Shown piece by piece: positions 50,857 to 63,234 of a stretch of 64,000 nucleotides of DNA. Within the stretch, counting starts at the first letter, position 1; every line of letters begins with the position of its first letter. The stretch comes from Amoebidium appalachense (Eukaryota > Ichthyosporea): the NCBI GenBank assembly GCA_963693365.1, contig CAVNZM010000007.1:10230001-10294000 (forward strand). The letters run 5' to 3'. Under the pieces are notes generated by a model. That model did not search any database, was not told the origin of the DNA, and was given only the letters and a program-made list of their open reading frames with translations. The translations under genes were made by a program, and so were the position numbers.

Positions 50857-53699
50857 CTATACATATTTGCACATGCTGGTATCACTTGGGTTGTTACAAT
50901 TGGGGAATCCAGCACAGTATGCATCGGGAATGTGCTGGAGCGTTGACTTGCACTGCCTTGAGGGTGCTGATGCATTGCTAAGCTGTACGCAGATGGTGGG
51001 AAAGTTATCCTCACACCCGTTAGCACGACACCATTCGTCTGATACGTTTGACACGGTGGAGTGGCATGTACTAGTTTGGCCGCTACCAGGACTAGATGGC
51101 GGTGACAAGGTCGTGGAAGCTGTAGGCGTTGCGGTCGGCAACAAAGCGGAAGACGTCTGGGTCTGTGCTGGGTTTGTGGGCACTCCTGGTGTGTGTGATG
51201 GAGAAGGGGCAGCACTCGACGGAGAGGAACCCCCGGTGGCCACCTGTTTGCAGATTGTTGGATAACTCTGTTCACAGCCGTTAATGCGGCACCATTCATC
51301 GGGAATGTTGGATGCCAAAGAACGGCACGTGGATTTTTGCCCGTCCCCTGCATTCAAAGGAGGGGTTGTGGTTGGCACGTTTGACGCTGTCGGTGTTTGA
51401 ATAATAGTACTGGTGGCTGCGCTAGAAGACGACGTGACTGGTGTGGTTGCACCTGCAATTGTGGAGGAGGTGGTTGTTGTTTTTGGTATGTTAGTTGTAG
51501 CCGACTCGGAGGATGGAATCGAAGTGGGCGTGGATACCGCGGTAGTGGGTGCAGGACTAGGAGAAAGGCTCACGGTAGGAGGGATTGATGCCGTAGGCAC
51601 TGGTGTCAAAGAAGGTGTCGAAGAGGGTGGCGAGGGTACCGGTGGTTTGGGATTTGGGTTGGTATTGCCTCCACGGAGGCGGGCGCTGACAGAAGAAATC
51701 AAGGGATAACCAGCCTTGTAATCGTCAAGGTCTAAAGCCCAAAACATTGCTCCCTGTTGTAAACTTTGCTGTCAGTATTCCATGGTAACCCCACACAACA
51801 TTTTTTGTAACAGTATCACGAGTTCCAATGTCCATGGCAAAACAACATGAAAAAGAGGATGTTTGAGTTAGGCAGAGTTCATGCACTGATCTAGAAATTT
51901 TTATATTCAGCTAGATGTCTACCATAAATTCGTGCACCTGCTACGTATTCTTGCCCGTGCTTGCATCATATGCATGCCATGAATGCCTCCTAAACAAGTC
52001 ACACGCAGCAACAAACGGTACGCGTGGGGCTTACCCGTAGATTGGAAGATTGCAGGAAATCAGTCTTGAGTCCAAGAGTTTTGACTGTGTCGAAACCTAT
52101 CCATGTTTTGTCCATCCGCACCACAGCTGAATACGTTGTTGACACGTCTTCGCATAACGCGGCGCCTTGGGCAATCAGTGCTTGAATTTCATAGTATGAC
52201 ATGAAGCCCTCTTCCCGAGTGTAGGTGCCTTTGGGAGCTGGTGTTGATGCGCCAGCAAGGAAGTTGCATGGATAGCCCGTGGTCTCACTGGGGTTCCCCA
52301 CCGAGAAAGATCTACCATAACTAGCCATGCCCATGAGAATCTTTGATGAAGGCGCATTAGCTAACCATGCCTGGATGCCACGAGCAACCGAGAACTCGTT
52401 TGGGTTGGAGGTGTCTAGCGGGTAAAGTTGGGTATGCCCCCGTGTCTTAGTCTCCCAAGAGCCAAAAAGGTCGTACGACATCACACCAATCCAGTCAACC
52501 TGGGCTGCCACTGCTGCAACATCGTATCTACTAGGGAGCTTAACGTGGTCTGCCGATACTGCAACCGTTAGAAGAAGGGGAGGCTTGCCGGACTTCTGGG
52601 CGTCTTCGCTGATCAGTTGACGAATGGTGACCAGCCATTTCGAGAAATTCTCTCGGTCGGGAGCCTCCGGATACTCCCAGTCGATATCAACACCGTCAAA
52701 ACCGTTTTCTCGCACAAATGCAATGATGTTGGCGGCAAAAGTGTTGCGGCTTTCAGCTGTGCTTGCAGCCGTGTTGAAAATCTTATTGCCTTGGCTGAAG
52801 TTCCATCCACCGAGCCTGAATCGACAACCCAATGATTATCAGAACTATGACCGGACATAACTTAGTGGCACCATGTGGAAGGACAATAAAGAGATCAACG
52901 GGAAAACGTGGATAGATCTCATATCATTTGGTGCCAATCTGACACCGAAGAAGCATTACCTGAGCCGTCCACTTAAAGGGAAAGTGAGTATATTCAATGC
53001 AGGATACCGAGTGAATTTTTTTTTTAAGTGTAATATGGCCTGCACGTGCATGAACATGTGCATATAAAACTTTATGTGTTGTTAGATATTATGTCAACTG
53101 GATTCACCGCAAAATGAGCACCATGCACAAGGAGCTGGATGCTGTGTCACAGTGTTACACAAGGCCAAACGCAAAAGAACCAAACAAGCAGCCGATTATG
53201 CATGAGTAATTCACTCTTTCGAAATCCTGATGTTTTCTCCATGCATATGAATACGTGGTAATTAATTGTTGTGCACATGCACCCATTTTTGCTCAGTGAA
53301 TCATGGTCACTACAGACATGAAACTCACGATATCAGGGTCTTGATGGCCGGGTTCTGCTTTCTCACGTGGGCATGAAAACGCTTGTACATCCCTCCGTCT
53401 CCGTAGTCAAGCACGTCGTTCCACTCGTACGGCTGCACCTTGAACGTGCCATCGTCAACTTTGGCGAAACCATAGCACAAATGTGTGAAGAGAGTTGCAT
53501 CTATGTCTTCGGGGAAGAACTTGTATGGTTCTGGTCTATACTGTGCCCAGTTGGTGTAGTAACCAAGGATGATGGCGTCTGGTGATGCTTGGGTCTCGAA
53601 TAGGTTGTTGCCGGGCACTGGGCTTGAGAAGACGGTCTTGCCCAGGGCAAGAAGGGTGACCAGGAGGACAGAAAGCAACCGAGAGGATTTGGTCGCCAT
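50857..53699 (-). CDS. Secreted GH18 chitinase with three cysteine-rich C-terminal repeats
   Basis: Exons on the minus strand: 53699-53329, 52815-52035, 51753-50857, giving 682 residues. Chitinases of this family hydrolyse beta-1,4 GlcNAc polymers. A signal peptide is visible (LLSVLLVTLLALGKTVFSSP). The GH18 barrel is about 41-400: ILGYYTNWAQYRP, ISLGGWNFS, catalytic DGVDIDWEYP (proton donor Glu171), VMSYDLFGSW and GAMFWALDLDDY. A Ser/Thr/Pro-rich linker of about 110 residues follows, probably O-glycosylated. Three units of about 30 residues end the protein, each with four cysteines (type C-x11-C-x4-C-x7-C, core IPDEWCRINGC). They may bind carbohydrate, but I cannot assign them to a known module. 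Both introns are ordinary GT-AG with no adjacent C tract. The gene could serve wall remodelling or digestion. Confidence 0.93.
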
Positions 53700-54454
53700 T
53701 TTCGTTTTCTTCCTTTTTTTGCCGCTAAACGGGTGTAGGCTTTACGTAACTATGGCTTTAAAGATTCTGGAAAGGAGGAAATGCTGAGGCTATGTGAGTG
53801 TGCCTGTTGGATATATACGCTGGGTTGTCCGAGCACTGGTCACACGCTATGGCATGATGGCGACACAGGTTCCGATGGTCTATGTTGGTGATGCGTTCCG
53901 GACGAATCGAACGTAAGGAAACCAATTTGATTGACCAATAAAAATCCTGAGACGCGAGCAGCTAATCAAAGCTCACGTCCGCGGGAATTCCGGCCCACGA
54001 CGTAGCTGACCTGCACTGGTCCTGCAGCCGCATCTGAAAGTGTCACGTGAATGATTTCCCATGGCCATAGCTGAGCCTGTGAGGTGTGCATCCGCAACAT
54101 GCTGTACAATAAAAATCGAGAATGGCGTATTGTAGTTGACAGACACATGTTCCGGCCTGGGGCTGGCGTCAGACGCGGAGAGCGGGGCTCCGAAAGTGCT
54201 GTGACCTAGCTTGAGATGTAGATAGATACGCGTGCGCGTGAATTCGATGGCCCACAGTGCGACACGGTCTGATCAGTAATTATCTTGGCACATGCATGTC
54301 CGACACATGTGCGTGGTGACGTGCGTACGCGCAGGGGCTTTCCGTCCGTGCACGTGGGCTGGCGGTGCTTGTCGTGTGTTTTTTGGGTCGCCACACGTTA
54401 CAAGGGGCGTGGGGCATTGGGTGCAAGCCTTATGTCACGTCCTGCCCCCGCCCT

Positions 54455-54528
<74 letters not shown>

Positions 54529-55391
54529 TACACGCAAGTGTGCAAACACACACACACACACACACACACGCACGCACGCACACACGTGCGCACGCACACA
54601 CACGTGTACACACACACACACACACACATACGTACATGCACACACACTATTGAACGCATGCAGGCGCGCGCGCACATACACACATAGATAGTACTCACTA
54701 AAGGCGACATACTCACGTGAATTAGCCCATGTCACAGACACAGACGGTCACCTCTATGTCATTCCACATGTACACCTTGACTGTCCTCGTTACATCCCCG
54801 TTTAACTTATTGATTTGGATTACATCTTATCTGGCCGTATATCATAAATATACCATTTGTTTCATAACACAGTGCATGTGCACAATAGGCCTCGTACAGC
54901 AAGACCCCCCCCCCCCCCCCCCCCCCCCCCTTTCCTTTTTCTCTCTCTTGCCTCCAAGAAAGGCATCTTATGCGTCAACCCCTGCGAGATAGAAGGCATA
55001 CATATGCACCTGGCAAGGGGTGAACATTTAAATCAGATAACACATTTTCAGATTGCGACAAACACCGTCAAAAGCCTATACTGCACACTCACTACACTAC
55101 AGCACAACTACTTAATGTTTGAATGCGATAAACACTGCCATATACGATTGCTCTAAACTACACCAGACTAATAAATGTTCATTTCCTACACGGACTCCTC
55201 GTGTGCAAAAACCATCAGAACCTAACACTGCTCAGCATAACAATACTACTACCTTCGAAAGGACATTATGTGCCCACCTCCCCTCTCACTTATATATATG
55301 CCAACACCTTCTCGCTTTTGCCTATCATACCAACTATACCTACTATACACTACTACCAGCACACTATCCTAATTAACCACCTGCCGCACAC
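53700..55391. other. Intergenic region between chitinase and formin
   Basis: It contains the chitinase promoter (below about 54000), unique sequence to 54430, then a C run of about 38 bases and CA-rich sequence at 54457-54650. A shorter C run lies at about 54906-54930. 54990-55390 is CA-biased but not a tandem array. No supported gene. Confidence 0.6.
53811..53817 (-). promoter_or_regulatory. Probable TATA box of the chitinase gene
   Basis: On the minus strand GTATATAT occurs about 115 bases before the ATG at 53699. Spacing fits a TATA box with a short leader. Confidence 0.45.
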
Positions 55392-55827
55392 TTAGCTGGC
55401 AGCCACCTCCACGGGGGCAGGCAGTGCCTCCGGGGTGTCCAGGCCCCGCCAGGCATAGCCGGCACCCAGCATCTTCTCGAAGGCAGACACGTCATCCTCC
55501 CCCTTGTCGTTCTCCTGCACGTGCACGTGTGCCGTCAGATGCATGTATGGCCCACACGGGCTAAGAGAAAAGGGACCAGATTTGGTGCAGTTGGTTTTTC
55601 GGTCGCTGACGCTGAACCAATTGAGTTATATTTTTTCTGTACTGACCGTTTGAAGAAAACACTATTTACATAATTATTATGCAAAAATTATAGCTCTAGC
55701 GCATAATTGGTGTACCTTTTTGCTCTCGATGTAACCCTGTTTTTCATATGAATTTGGTCCGGAGACCGATCGCCGCAATTCCATGGTTCCAGCTACCCTA
55801 AATATGTAGCAAACGGCAGAAGACATG

Positions 55828-55867
<40 letters not shown>

Positions 55868-56692
55868 GAGGGGGGGGGAAGGAGAGATCCATACGTTGAA
55901 TGCATTGCCTGTGCGCAGCGACGTCAGCACATCCTCCAGGCCGGCCTCCCTCTTCATGCCTGCTGGCCCACCCCGGGACTGCCGCTGTTGCGACCACACC
56001 CACCAGTCAGCACACACAGCAAAATGCAAGCACACACAGCAACATGCAAGTACACACAGCAAAACGCAAGCACAGCCAAACCAAGCACACACACGGCAAA
56101 ACACAAGCACACAGCAAAACGCAAGCACAGCCAAACTAAGCACACACAGCAAAATGGAGGCACACACGGCAAGATTCAAACACACACAGCAAAATGCAAG
56201 CACACACGGCAAGATTCAAACACATACAGCAAAATGCAAGCACACACACACAGCAACATGCAAGCACACTACCACACAGCCAGGGTGGTGCAACAAGCAC
56301 TGGCCCACAAGCACTGCGGCCACTATTGTAAGGGCAGCACACCAAAAAACCTACCTGCTGGCCCTTCTTCCTGCTGGCCTCCTGCATCTTCCTTAGGGCC
56401 ATGGCCTCCTCTCTGCGCTTGGCCCTCTCCAGCTGCTCCTCTCTGGCCAGGTTCTCCTTGTGTGCCGCTTTGAGCTGCTTGCTGTGGCAGACATCCCATT
56501 TTAAGCTACACATCCACCCACCCCCTCCCCTCCCCCCCTTTCACACACACCATCTCCCCCCACCCTCCTCCTCCTCACACACACCATTCCAACCCTCCCT
56601 CCCCCTTCCCCCCGTCCCCCCCTTTTCTCCTTTCCAAAAGACAAACTCACAGAGGCAATAAGAAGCACAAGCAAGGCATCTAACACACAAAT

Positions 56693-56723
<31 letters not shown>

Positions 56724-57679
56724 ACACACACACACATACACAACACCCTTACCCCCTCCCCCCACCTCCCCCCCCTCTCCCCATACACTCGCCAAAACCC
56801 CCATCACACCGCCCCAGCCTTACCCCCTCTCCCCCCCCCCCCCCCCCCCCCCCCCAGCACGTGTACGCACCAGAACTCCCAGAATATGCCAAAGAACTCA
56901 TCGACACTGGTTGTGTTTGTGTCGCAGGCAAAGAACTTCATTGCCGTCCCAAGGTCCTGCACCCAGCAACCGTCAGCACCCACCACTTGCCTTGGCCCCA
57001 CAGCCACACGTGAAATGCCATTATACAACCATAACTCATGTGTCCTATTGCACATCCCTTCTCTCTCCCTCACACAGAGAAAAAGAACACCGCTAAAATT
57101 CGTTACCCCCCCCCCCCCCCCCTTCCTCCCCACCCCCCCCCCCCCCCTCCCCCCCCCCCCCGGCCCCCGGGGGCCCTCTCCTCCCCAAGGATCGACTTGC
57201 CCACAGTTCTGTTGCCATGCCCCAATCACCCCCCCCCCCCCCCCCCTTCCCCCCTCCCCTCCCGCCTCCCTGTCCCCCCCCTCCCCCCCCCCCCCCCCCC
57301 CCCCCCGTTCCCCCCCTCTCTTACCTCCATCATCTTTGCATAGTCTGCCTCTAGGGCCTGGAACTGGCTCCAAGCTCTGTCGTAGAAGGCATCGTACTTG
57401 GACTTGAAGAAGTCTCCCTCGGCCCACGCGGAGTGCTTCTCAAGCTCCTGCATGGCTGAAGGTCAGCACGTGCACGTGATAGCCCAGCCATCATTGCATG
57501 GCTAGGAGGTTGGACGGTGGGATCTTTAGCTTGTATGAGTCCGCGGGGGAGGGAGGGGAGGGGGGGGGGGGGTGCTGAAAAACGGGTAGGTGTGTGTGTG
57601 TGTGTGTGTGTCGAGGGGGGGGGGGGGGGGGGGGGGGGGGGCTGAAAACCGGGTAGGTATGTGTGTGTGTGTGTGTGTC

Positions 57680-57721
<42 letters not shown>

Positions 57722-57971
57722 CTGAAAACCGGGGGTGTGGGGATGACCGGGAAGGTAGGGAGGATGAGACATGTGGTTGATGTTTCAGAGTAGATCATGG
57801 TGGAACGAGCAAAGGTAGGGAGGGTGGCTGGATGGGTGGGTGGGTGGGTGGGTGCCCCGGGGGGGGGGGGGGGGGGGGGGGGGGGGACCTCTTTCAGGCC
57901 AGCCAGTGCAGTGCGCATTTCCTTCATGTCGGCCTGCAGCACCTGTATCTGCACCTTGGACGCATTCTCGG

Positions 57972-58032
<61 letters not shown>

Positions 58033-58099
58033 TATGTGTGTGTGTGTGTGTGTGTTGAGGGAGCACGGGGGGGATGGGGTGGGGTGGGGGTGGGTGTGT

Positions 58100-58150
<51 letters not shown>

Positions 58151-58797
58151 TGGGAATGTGAGGAATTAGAGATAGGAGATCAACGGATGTATGGAGATAA
58201 CGAACATAATGAAGAAATGTGGCCAACGAAACGAGAAGGGGCAAATGGAATGATTGGATATGGGTTCAGGCTCAGCGCACCAACCATGCCTTTCACTGTG
58301 TGCACACACGTCTTCTTTGGCCCGAACCACTGCAAGGGAGCAGACACCATTGGCAACCAGAACCTCCTTCAGAGATCGGAGGGTTGGGAGTTAAGTTGGA
58401 TTGGTGTGTGTGTGTTGGGGGGTGGGGGGGGGGGGTGGGGGGGGGGGGGTGGGAGGGAGGGAGGGAGGGAGGGAGAAGGGATTGCTACTTAGTTCTTCCC
58501 GCTTCTTTGGCTAGGGAGGGGTGGAGGGGGGGAGGAGGAGGAGGAGGGGGGGGGGGGGGGAGGGCGAGGGGAGGAGGGGGCAGCGTACTGTGGAGAAGTT
58601 CTTCGTCGAAGTCCAACAGTTCGGGTGCCTTTGCCCTCAAGATCTGCACACGTGCGCAATGCCCATTAGCATGTGTGCTTGTACCCTTCTGGCTTGCACT
58701 GGCCTGACTGCAAACGAGCAACTGTCCTCCTTTTGCAGTGTATGTCTTTGCCGTTCGAACATATTGTGATGTCGTCGTTTGGATGATAGCCAGGTCT

Positions 58798-58858
<61 letters not shown>

Positions 58859-59342
58859 ACACACACCCTCTTCTGCCCTCTCCATCCCCCCATCCGGGTC
58901 TTCCTCCTCCTGTTCACTAATAGAGAAAACATCGGCAGCATCTTTCTGTCCCAACACCCAAGTAAGGAGTGGGCCACGTTTTGTCCAACCACATGTGACC
59001 ACTGTGCACGTGTAAGCACCTAGCTGCGAAATGACATGTTTCCGTGTACTTGCACGTGTGTGGAAGTAACTAGATGCACGTAAGATGTGCGCAGTTGCAC
59101 GTACCGCGGCCATGTAGTTGTTAAGGGACAGCTTGTTGTCTGCGGCCTTGGTGTTGCCTAATTTGGGCAAATACTCGACCTTAAAACCATCCACCGATCC
59201 CACGTTGGGAATGGAGCAGTTCATGTAGTTGCCTAGCAACAGCCAGTCAGAGTGGGCCAACGATTACCAAATAAGGAAGTCGAGGCATTGACGGCATGGC
59301 CCATAAATAGCACCTCAAAATTTAGCCGGTCAAAGAATATCC

Positions 59343-59383
<41 letters not shown>

Positions 59384-59992
59384 GGTGTCCCTTCTTGTTC
59401 ATTGTCTGTCGGTCTGTGAATTGTTGGGTTGAGGTACACAAGAGCACTCCAACTAGGGGAAGTAAAGCTTGCTGGCTAGCTATGGGGCACATGTGGTGGG
59501 CATGCAGGGGCAAGCACGTACCAACCATCAGCAGCAGGGACAGAACCTCTCTGAGCGACATGCTGGACTGCACCTGTATCCCCACGTGTCAGCAATACCC
59601 CCTCCCCTCCTCCCCCTCCCCCCCCTCCCACAAACCAACCGCAGGGAATGTGGCTGCATACAGTACACTGAAGTTGAGTATGCGCAAATCAAGTCCTGCC
59701 TACAAAGCGAGAAATGATGGCTTGCAAGGGGGTGTAAACAAGGAAAATGGAACTGAGTGAAAGGAGACGGGTGAAGCCTGTGAGTGAGACCGGGGGAAAG
59801 AAGGGGGGGTTGGTTGGTTGGATACCTCCTGTGCAGCCAGCATGAGGTCCGCCACCCACTCCTCCAGGCGGGCAAGGTCCTCGGCAAACGTGCGCTGTGG
59901 GTCCACGGTCAGTCACATGCACATTGACACTACAGGCAGGCGTGTGCGAGAGGGGTAAGAAGTGTGATGTTGGGCGATGTGTGCGTGTGTGA

Positions 59993-60041
<49 letters not shown>

Positions 60042-60045
60042 CGTG

Positions 60046-60076
<31 letters not shown>

Positions 60077-61651
60077 TGTGCGTGTGGGTGTGTGTGTGGG
60101 TGGGTAGGTGTGTGTGTGTGTGTGTGCGTGTGTGTGTGCGCGCGCGCACGCACGTGCATGTGTGTGCGCGCGCGCACGCACGTGCATGTGTGTGCGCGTG
60201 CGTGTGTGCGTGTGGGTGTGTGTGTATGTGTGTGTGTGCATGCACAAGTGCATGTTTGCATGTGTTTTGTGCATGCATGCATGCCATATGTGCACGTGAG
60301 CAAGGGGATCAGGTGATTTTGGGAAGCTATACGCAAGGGTTTCAGAACGTGATTGGAGTGTTCGAAAATACCGAACAGCTTCACCGGTATGACAGCTCGT
60401 GCCGCTTCATTCCCCAGGGGGGGGGGGGGGGGGGTTGGATGGGGGGGGGAGAGCAAGGGACACATACCCTTATGATCATGGCCTTGATGCGGTGCTCAAA
60501 CCGATGCACACCTGCATGGTTAGAACGTCAGAATACAGCGTATGTAGAGGCAGAGCACACGGTGTGACCCAGGCTAAGGTGGTGCAAACAGTATTGTGGG
60601 CCTTAAATAAAAAAAAAATTGGTTGCTGTGCTCCCTCATGCTCTGGCTCCCACCACCGACAAAACAGATTGCCTAGCATGCAGATGTCGAAACCCAGATA
60701 TGATATCTTCCGTGAAGCGTGTGGCTGCTGACAAGATAGAGGGGAAGGCCATTGGGCAAACCAGGCGATCAAGGGAAAGAGGGTGTGAGCAGCTGACATT
60801 GCTGGTGCGTTTACGGTGGTGGTGGTGGTGGTCGTGGTGGAGGGAGAGGGAGGGAGGGAGGGGGGAGGGGAGGGGGGGGAGGGGGGGATGGGGGGGGAGG
60901 GGGTGGTTCGTACCGCTGACCATCTGGTAGAGGAATCGATCGGCAATGGCCATGCGCTCACGGTCACCTGAGAGAGCACTGGTCAGGATATAAATAGGAC
61001 CAAAACAGGGTATAAAAAGATGCAAGAAGGATGTAAATGGGGCTAGGGTATGATATGAACAAGAATACTTAGAAACAAGCCGAATACAAGTAGAAGCAAT
61101 GCTAGATGTACAGCCCAGGGCATGTATATACAAGTAGAACCAAACCATGCTATATTTACGTATCAGGCAGAAAATCAACAAGAAACGGAGGGCATGTTGG
61201 GCCCACTGGTGGGGGTAGAGCAGATCAAAATTGGGTGTTTTCATAGGGAAGACGGCTCTTAAGGGGATGGCTCACCAGCATATTCCAAGAGGGCAGCCTT
61301 TTCCTTGTCGTCCGGCTGGTATCTGTGAGGGTGTGGGTAAGGTGTGAGTGGGGATAGGGGGGGAGGGGGAGGGATAACCAACACCATTCAAAGAACATGC
61401 CAGGAGTCGAATTCGAGAGGAAGAGGGGCGCATTGCAGTCACAAAAAGTACCGATCACGTATTTGCAATGGAGTTCATTGAAACAGGCTTTGACTGTGCA
61501 GTGCTTCCATACCCAGACGGGTCATGTGCATATACAACTTGAAGCACACACAAACGTGCAGAAAAATAAACTGATGCCCTAACATGGCATTCTGGCCGTT
61601 GTTGATGTGGGGCGGTGGAAGGGGGAAAGGGGGGTGGGGATGGGGTGGGGT

Positions 61652-61696
<45 letters not shown>

Positions 61697-61701
61697 GGGA
61701 G

Positions 61702-61740
<39 letters not shown>

Positions 61741-61779
61741 GGGGGGGGAGGAAGGGGGGAGGGAGGGAGGAGGGAGGAA

Positions 61780-61817
<38 letters not shown>

Positions 61818-61930
61818 CTGGTATACCTGTCGAGCTGCTTGAGGATTTCGAGGGTCATCTCCTCGTGCTGGTCATCGTCACACCGCAAAATACGCTCTGC
61901 ACAAACCAGTCAGCATCGGAGTGTATCATC

Positions 61931-61966
<36 letters not shown>

Positions 61967-63131
61967 ACCCCCTGCCCCCCCTCCCCCCCACACCAACACA
62001 CACACACACCATCACCACAAACACCAAACACCCGCACACCACACTGACCAAGGACAGTCCCCGACGAGTCACATCATGATATCGAAGAGAAAAACTAACA
62101 TAACCCCCTTATCCCCAAGTTTGCATGCAACATTCAATGGCCCAACCCACTCCCCTCCCCACAACTATCGCAGAGGTTACTTAAAAATTTCCTATATTGA
62201 TACTTTCCTAATCCGGGGTGGAAACAACTCAACTGGCAGCACAGGCACAGTGTAAGGGTAACATGCCATAAACGGCCAGGGTATGTGTGATGCTCAAATG
62301 GAAAAGGGGTTCCCAATCTGCCACGACAAACTTTTCGACAAGTCCTTTCTTCTTCCTGCTATGAACATCTTCTCGTTAACTAATCACATAGCAGAGCAGG
62401 AGCGATGCAGAAGTAATGGACGTCAACACGAGAGGAGATACAGAAGCAATGTGCATGGGATGCGTTTGTGTTGTGCCCGTAGACGTTGGTGTGCACGTGG
62501 GGGCAAGCATCTGCCCGTGTGTGGTTGCAGGTGCACACATGCACACGCCTTTGATCCAGTCGATGCTGTGGGCCGACAGCAGGCGGTTGAGCAGGATGGC
62601 CATGTTGTATGTCTTCTTGCCCTGCATCCCCACCCAGCATGTAAGCATCATGCTCCCATTTTCCCAACACACACCAACATCTCCTTGAACCCTATGCACA
62701 TATCACCTTCCAACGGGCTATCTGCACACACTCCCTCATAGAACTTCTAGAAAGCGCACTTCTACGTGCACACATCAAATATGTATCAAATATACTTGGT
62801 TGTTGCACCCCTCTTTCCATTTAGGCATTCCAGACAGCACCATGATGCACGCCATACAATATATTAAGTCTCTATCAACACGCACATGCATGCCCCGAAA
62901 GTATTTAAGTCCCATTGCACGTACAAAAACTCACACATGTACATCAAAGCTTCGCTAACTCCCTCCACTCCCTCCCCACTCTCCGTTTGTCCAACACCCA
63001 TGCCTCCCCTATCCCCCCCCCCCCCCACACTTACGTCGAGCACGGAGACTTCAGTCTTTTTCTTGATGGGGGGTTCCAACTCGTTGAGTTCACCGGGTGC
63101 CCTCTTGACGCAGAAGGTCTTCTGCAGCATA
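55392..63131 (-). CDS. Formin: FH2 domain and DAD-like C-terminus, 5' end missing
   Basis: Minus-strand exons: 63131-63035, 62621-62547, 61894(or 61896)-61827, 61322-61276, 60967-60914, 60511-60468, 59894-59826, 59573-59522, 59232-59105, 58643-58589, 57971-57889, 57447-57325, 56956-56871, 56481-56355, 55984-55895, 55514-55392. They give about 440 residues. Formins nucleate and elongate unbranched actin filaments through FH2. FH2 landmarks in order: [87 protein letters not shown], and [11 protein letters not shown] charged helix ([19 protein letters not shown]) then leads to [16 protein letters not shown], which resembles the autoinhibitory DAD core of DAAM- and FMNL-type formins. The first FH2 segment, the Pro-rich FH1 and any GTPase-binding region are beyond the window or hidden near its end. 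The first exon could instead start at 63121. The 62547 donor is ambiguous. Confidence 0.9.
55831..55878. repeat. Poly-G tract near a formin donor
   Basis: On the sense strand this is a C homopolymer starting about 17 bases after the donor at 55894. Confidence 0.92.
56005..56265. repeat. Degenerate minisatellite of CACACAGCAAAATGCAAG-like units
   Basis: About a dozen diverged units of 17-22 bp within the formin intron 56354-55985. Confidence 0.85.
57580..57721. repeat. Duplicated GT-plus-poly-G block
   Basis: The block AAAACCGGGTAGGT...(GT)n...TCGAGG...poly-G occurs twice in tandem (about 57577-57641 and 57643-57721), followed by a third CTGAAAACCGGG. A GT/poly-G unit of about 70 bp has been duplicated within the formin intron 57888-57448. 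Confidence 0.85.
57972..58056. repeat. (GT)n array forming a formin splice acceptor
   Basis: On the minus strand this is (CA)n ending in CAG at the exon starting 57971. Confidence 0.93.
58800..58864. repeat. Poly-C then (CA)n tract
   Basis: About 44 C followed by CA repeats in the formin intron 59104-58644. Confidence 0.93.
59346..59380. repeat. Poly-C tract
   Basis: C homopolymer of about 35 bases in the formin intron 59521-59233. Confidence 0.93.
60000..60240. repeat. GT/GC alternating purine-pyrimidine block
   Basis: GT arrays interspersed with GCGC and GTGCATGTGTGCGCGC units in the formin intron 60467-59895. Confidence 0.9.
61649..61817. repeat. 170-bp nearly pure G tract
   Basis: G runs of up to about 40 bases are broken only by occasional A or AA. 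The block lies just after the formin donor at 61826, so the transcript carries it as poly-C. It is the densest G block in the window. Confidence 0.93.
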
Positions 63132-63167
63132 CTGCACACACCACGCGTGTCAGCATGTTCCCCTAAA

Positions 63168-63234
<67 letters not shown>

